DNA of 41,536 nt from Pseudomonadota bacterium (GTDB lineage Bacteria > Verrucomicrobiota > Verrucomicrobiia > Limisphaerales > SXTU01): assembly GCA_009924135.1 (NCBI GenBank), contig RFSE01000034.1, forward strand, positions 1 to 41,536, read 5' to 3'. Under the pieces are notes generated by a model. The model made no database searches, was not told where the DNA came from, and was given only the letters and a program-made list of their open reading frames with translations. Both the position numbers and the translations under genes were made by a program. Positions 41,051-41,536 of this stretch are shown here, piece by piece. Numbering within the stretch: the stretch's first letter is position 1; every line of letters begins with the position of its first letter.

Positions 41051-41536
41051 GATTTCGTCCGCAGCACCACGGGCCCAACATCCGCCACGGACTACCCAAC
41101 TTGCTTCCGATCATCACAAGCACAAGTGAACTTCTCCGTTCTCTGGATGAAATCTCCGCATCGCAAACCTGCAATCCCTTTCATCGCACACCCTTGATTA
41201 CACGGGCAAAGTTGGGACACAAATCCGGGCGACGGCGTGAACCGTAGGTCCACTGAGACAGGCCACTTGCACCTGGCGCGAAACAGCTTTGCCCGGTCAA
41301 ACTCAGATCATGTGCCGCCACCGCGCCCCGACTTCTGCCTTTGGGCGGCTTCCTTCCATATGGATTACCGTTGGTCCGATTTTGAATCATGGCTTCTCAA
41401 CACTCCTCTGGAACGGCAGCGATCTGCTTTTGGAACCCCTAGCAGACCGTCAAAAAACGCCCTGTTTCAGAATTTGACTCCTGTATTCGCCGCCGCGCCA
41501 CGGAATCGCCCGCAAACTTTCCTGAAGCGCCCCGAA
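41051..41536. other. Window edge, no gene seen
   Basis: About 490 bp with no credible CDS on either strand. Short open frames have poor coding character, and the reading frames at the end are repeatedly interrupted. Confidence 0.5.

Noticed and set aside
41181-41390. Small minus-strand open frame near the right edge
   Set aside because: No start signal, no recognisable composition and no family pattern.

Overview
The window looks like chromosome from a high-GC member of the Verrucomicrobiota, most likely a Pedosphaera/Limisphaerales-type lineage. This is inferred from family content: a giant secreted protein with Ig-like repeats and SBBP-type beta-propeller repeats, a PVC-type CxxCH cytochrome dehydrogenase, Tat-exported Gfo/Idh/MocA and beta-propeller proteins, a type II pseudopilin, and very dense palindromic and short-tandem intergenic repeats. 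No rRNA, tRNA, CRISPR array, transposase or phage gene was seen.

Layout. 1-7.0 kb (+): a 1.7k-residue secreted metzincin-like protein, a small membrane protein and an exported PHP-family phosphoesterase-like protein. 7.0-11.4 kb (-): a MoxR ATPase / lipoprotein / DUF58 operon followed by Maf. The MoxR-DUF58 pair is split by an antitoxin-like gene and an AbiEii-like nucleotidyltransferase. 11.4-17.4 kb (-): an enolase-superfamily enzyme, an ankyrin protein, a TPR protein, a CBM9-like protein and a Tat beta-propeller protein. 17.6-21.3 kb (+): the cytochrome dehydrogenase. 21.6-26.2 kb (-): uvrC, two overlapping unknown ORFs, a SIS sugar-phosphate isomerase and a Gfo/Idh/MocA oxidoreductase. 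26.4-30.1 kb (+): the conserved ribosome/membrane-biogenesis cluster rpmH-rnpA-yidD-yidC-khpB plus a small unknown gene. 30.3-39.6 kb (-): a small membrane protein, tag, an exported thioredoxin, a small unknown, ftsK, an ArsS-like radical SAM enzyme, an RsbU-type phosphatase, trpC and prfB (with the classic +1 frameshift). 39.8 kb (+): a pseudopilin with a good sigma-54 promoter. 40.4 kb (-): an ACT-like unknown.

Most interesting points. (1) The antitoxin-like/nucleotidyltransferase pair sits between two copies of the first ~34 nt of the DUF58 gene. Each copy overlaps the preceding stop codon in the same ATGA arrangement, so the module appears to have inserted at the DUF58 start and kept translational coupling across the join. 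A 34-codon mini-ORF made partly from the duplicated DUF58 start leads into the antitoxin-like gene. (2) A ~160-bp palindromic element lies in frame inside uvrC, and a sister copy supplies the likely GTG start and Shine-Dalgarno of the TPR gene. (3) At least seven sites carry 28-nt blocks made of four 7-nt units, each with a different unit, including blocks inside the enolase-family and yidD reading frames. Calls rest on reading translated sequence and motifs by eye; no similarity search was possible.
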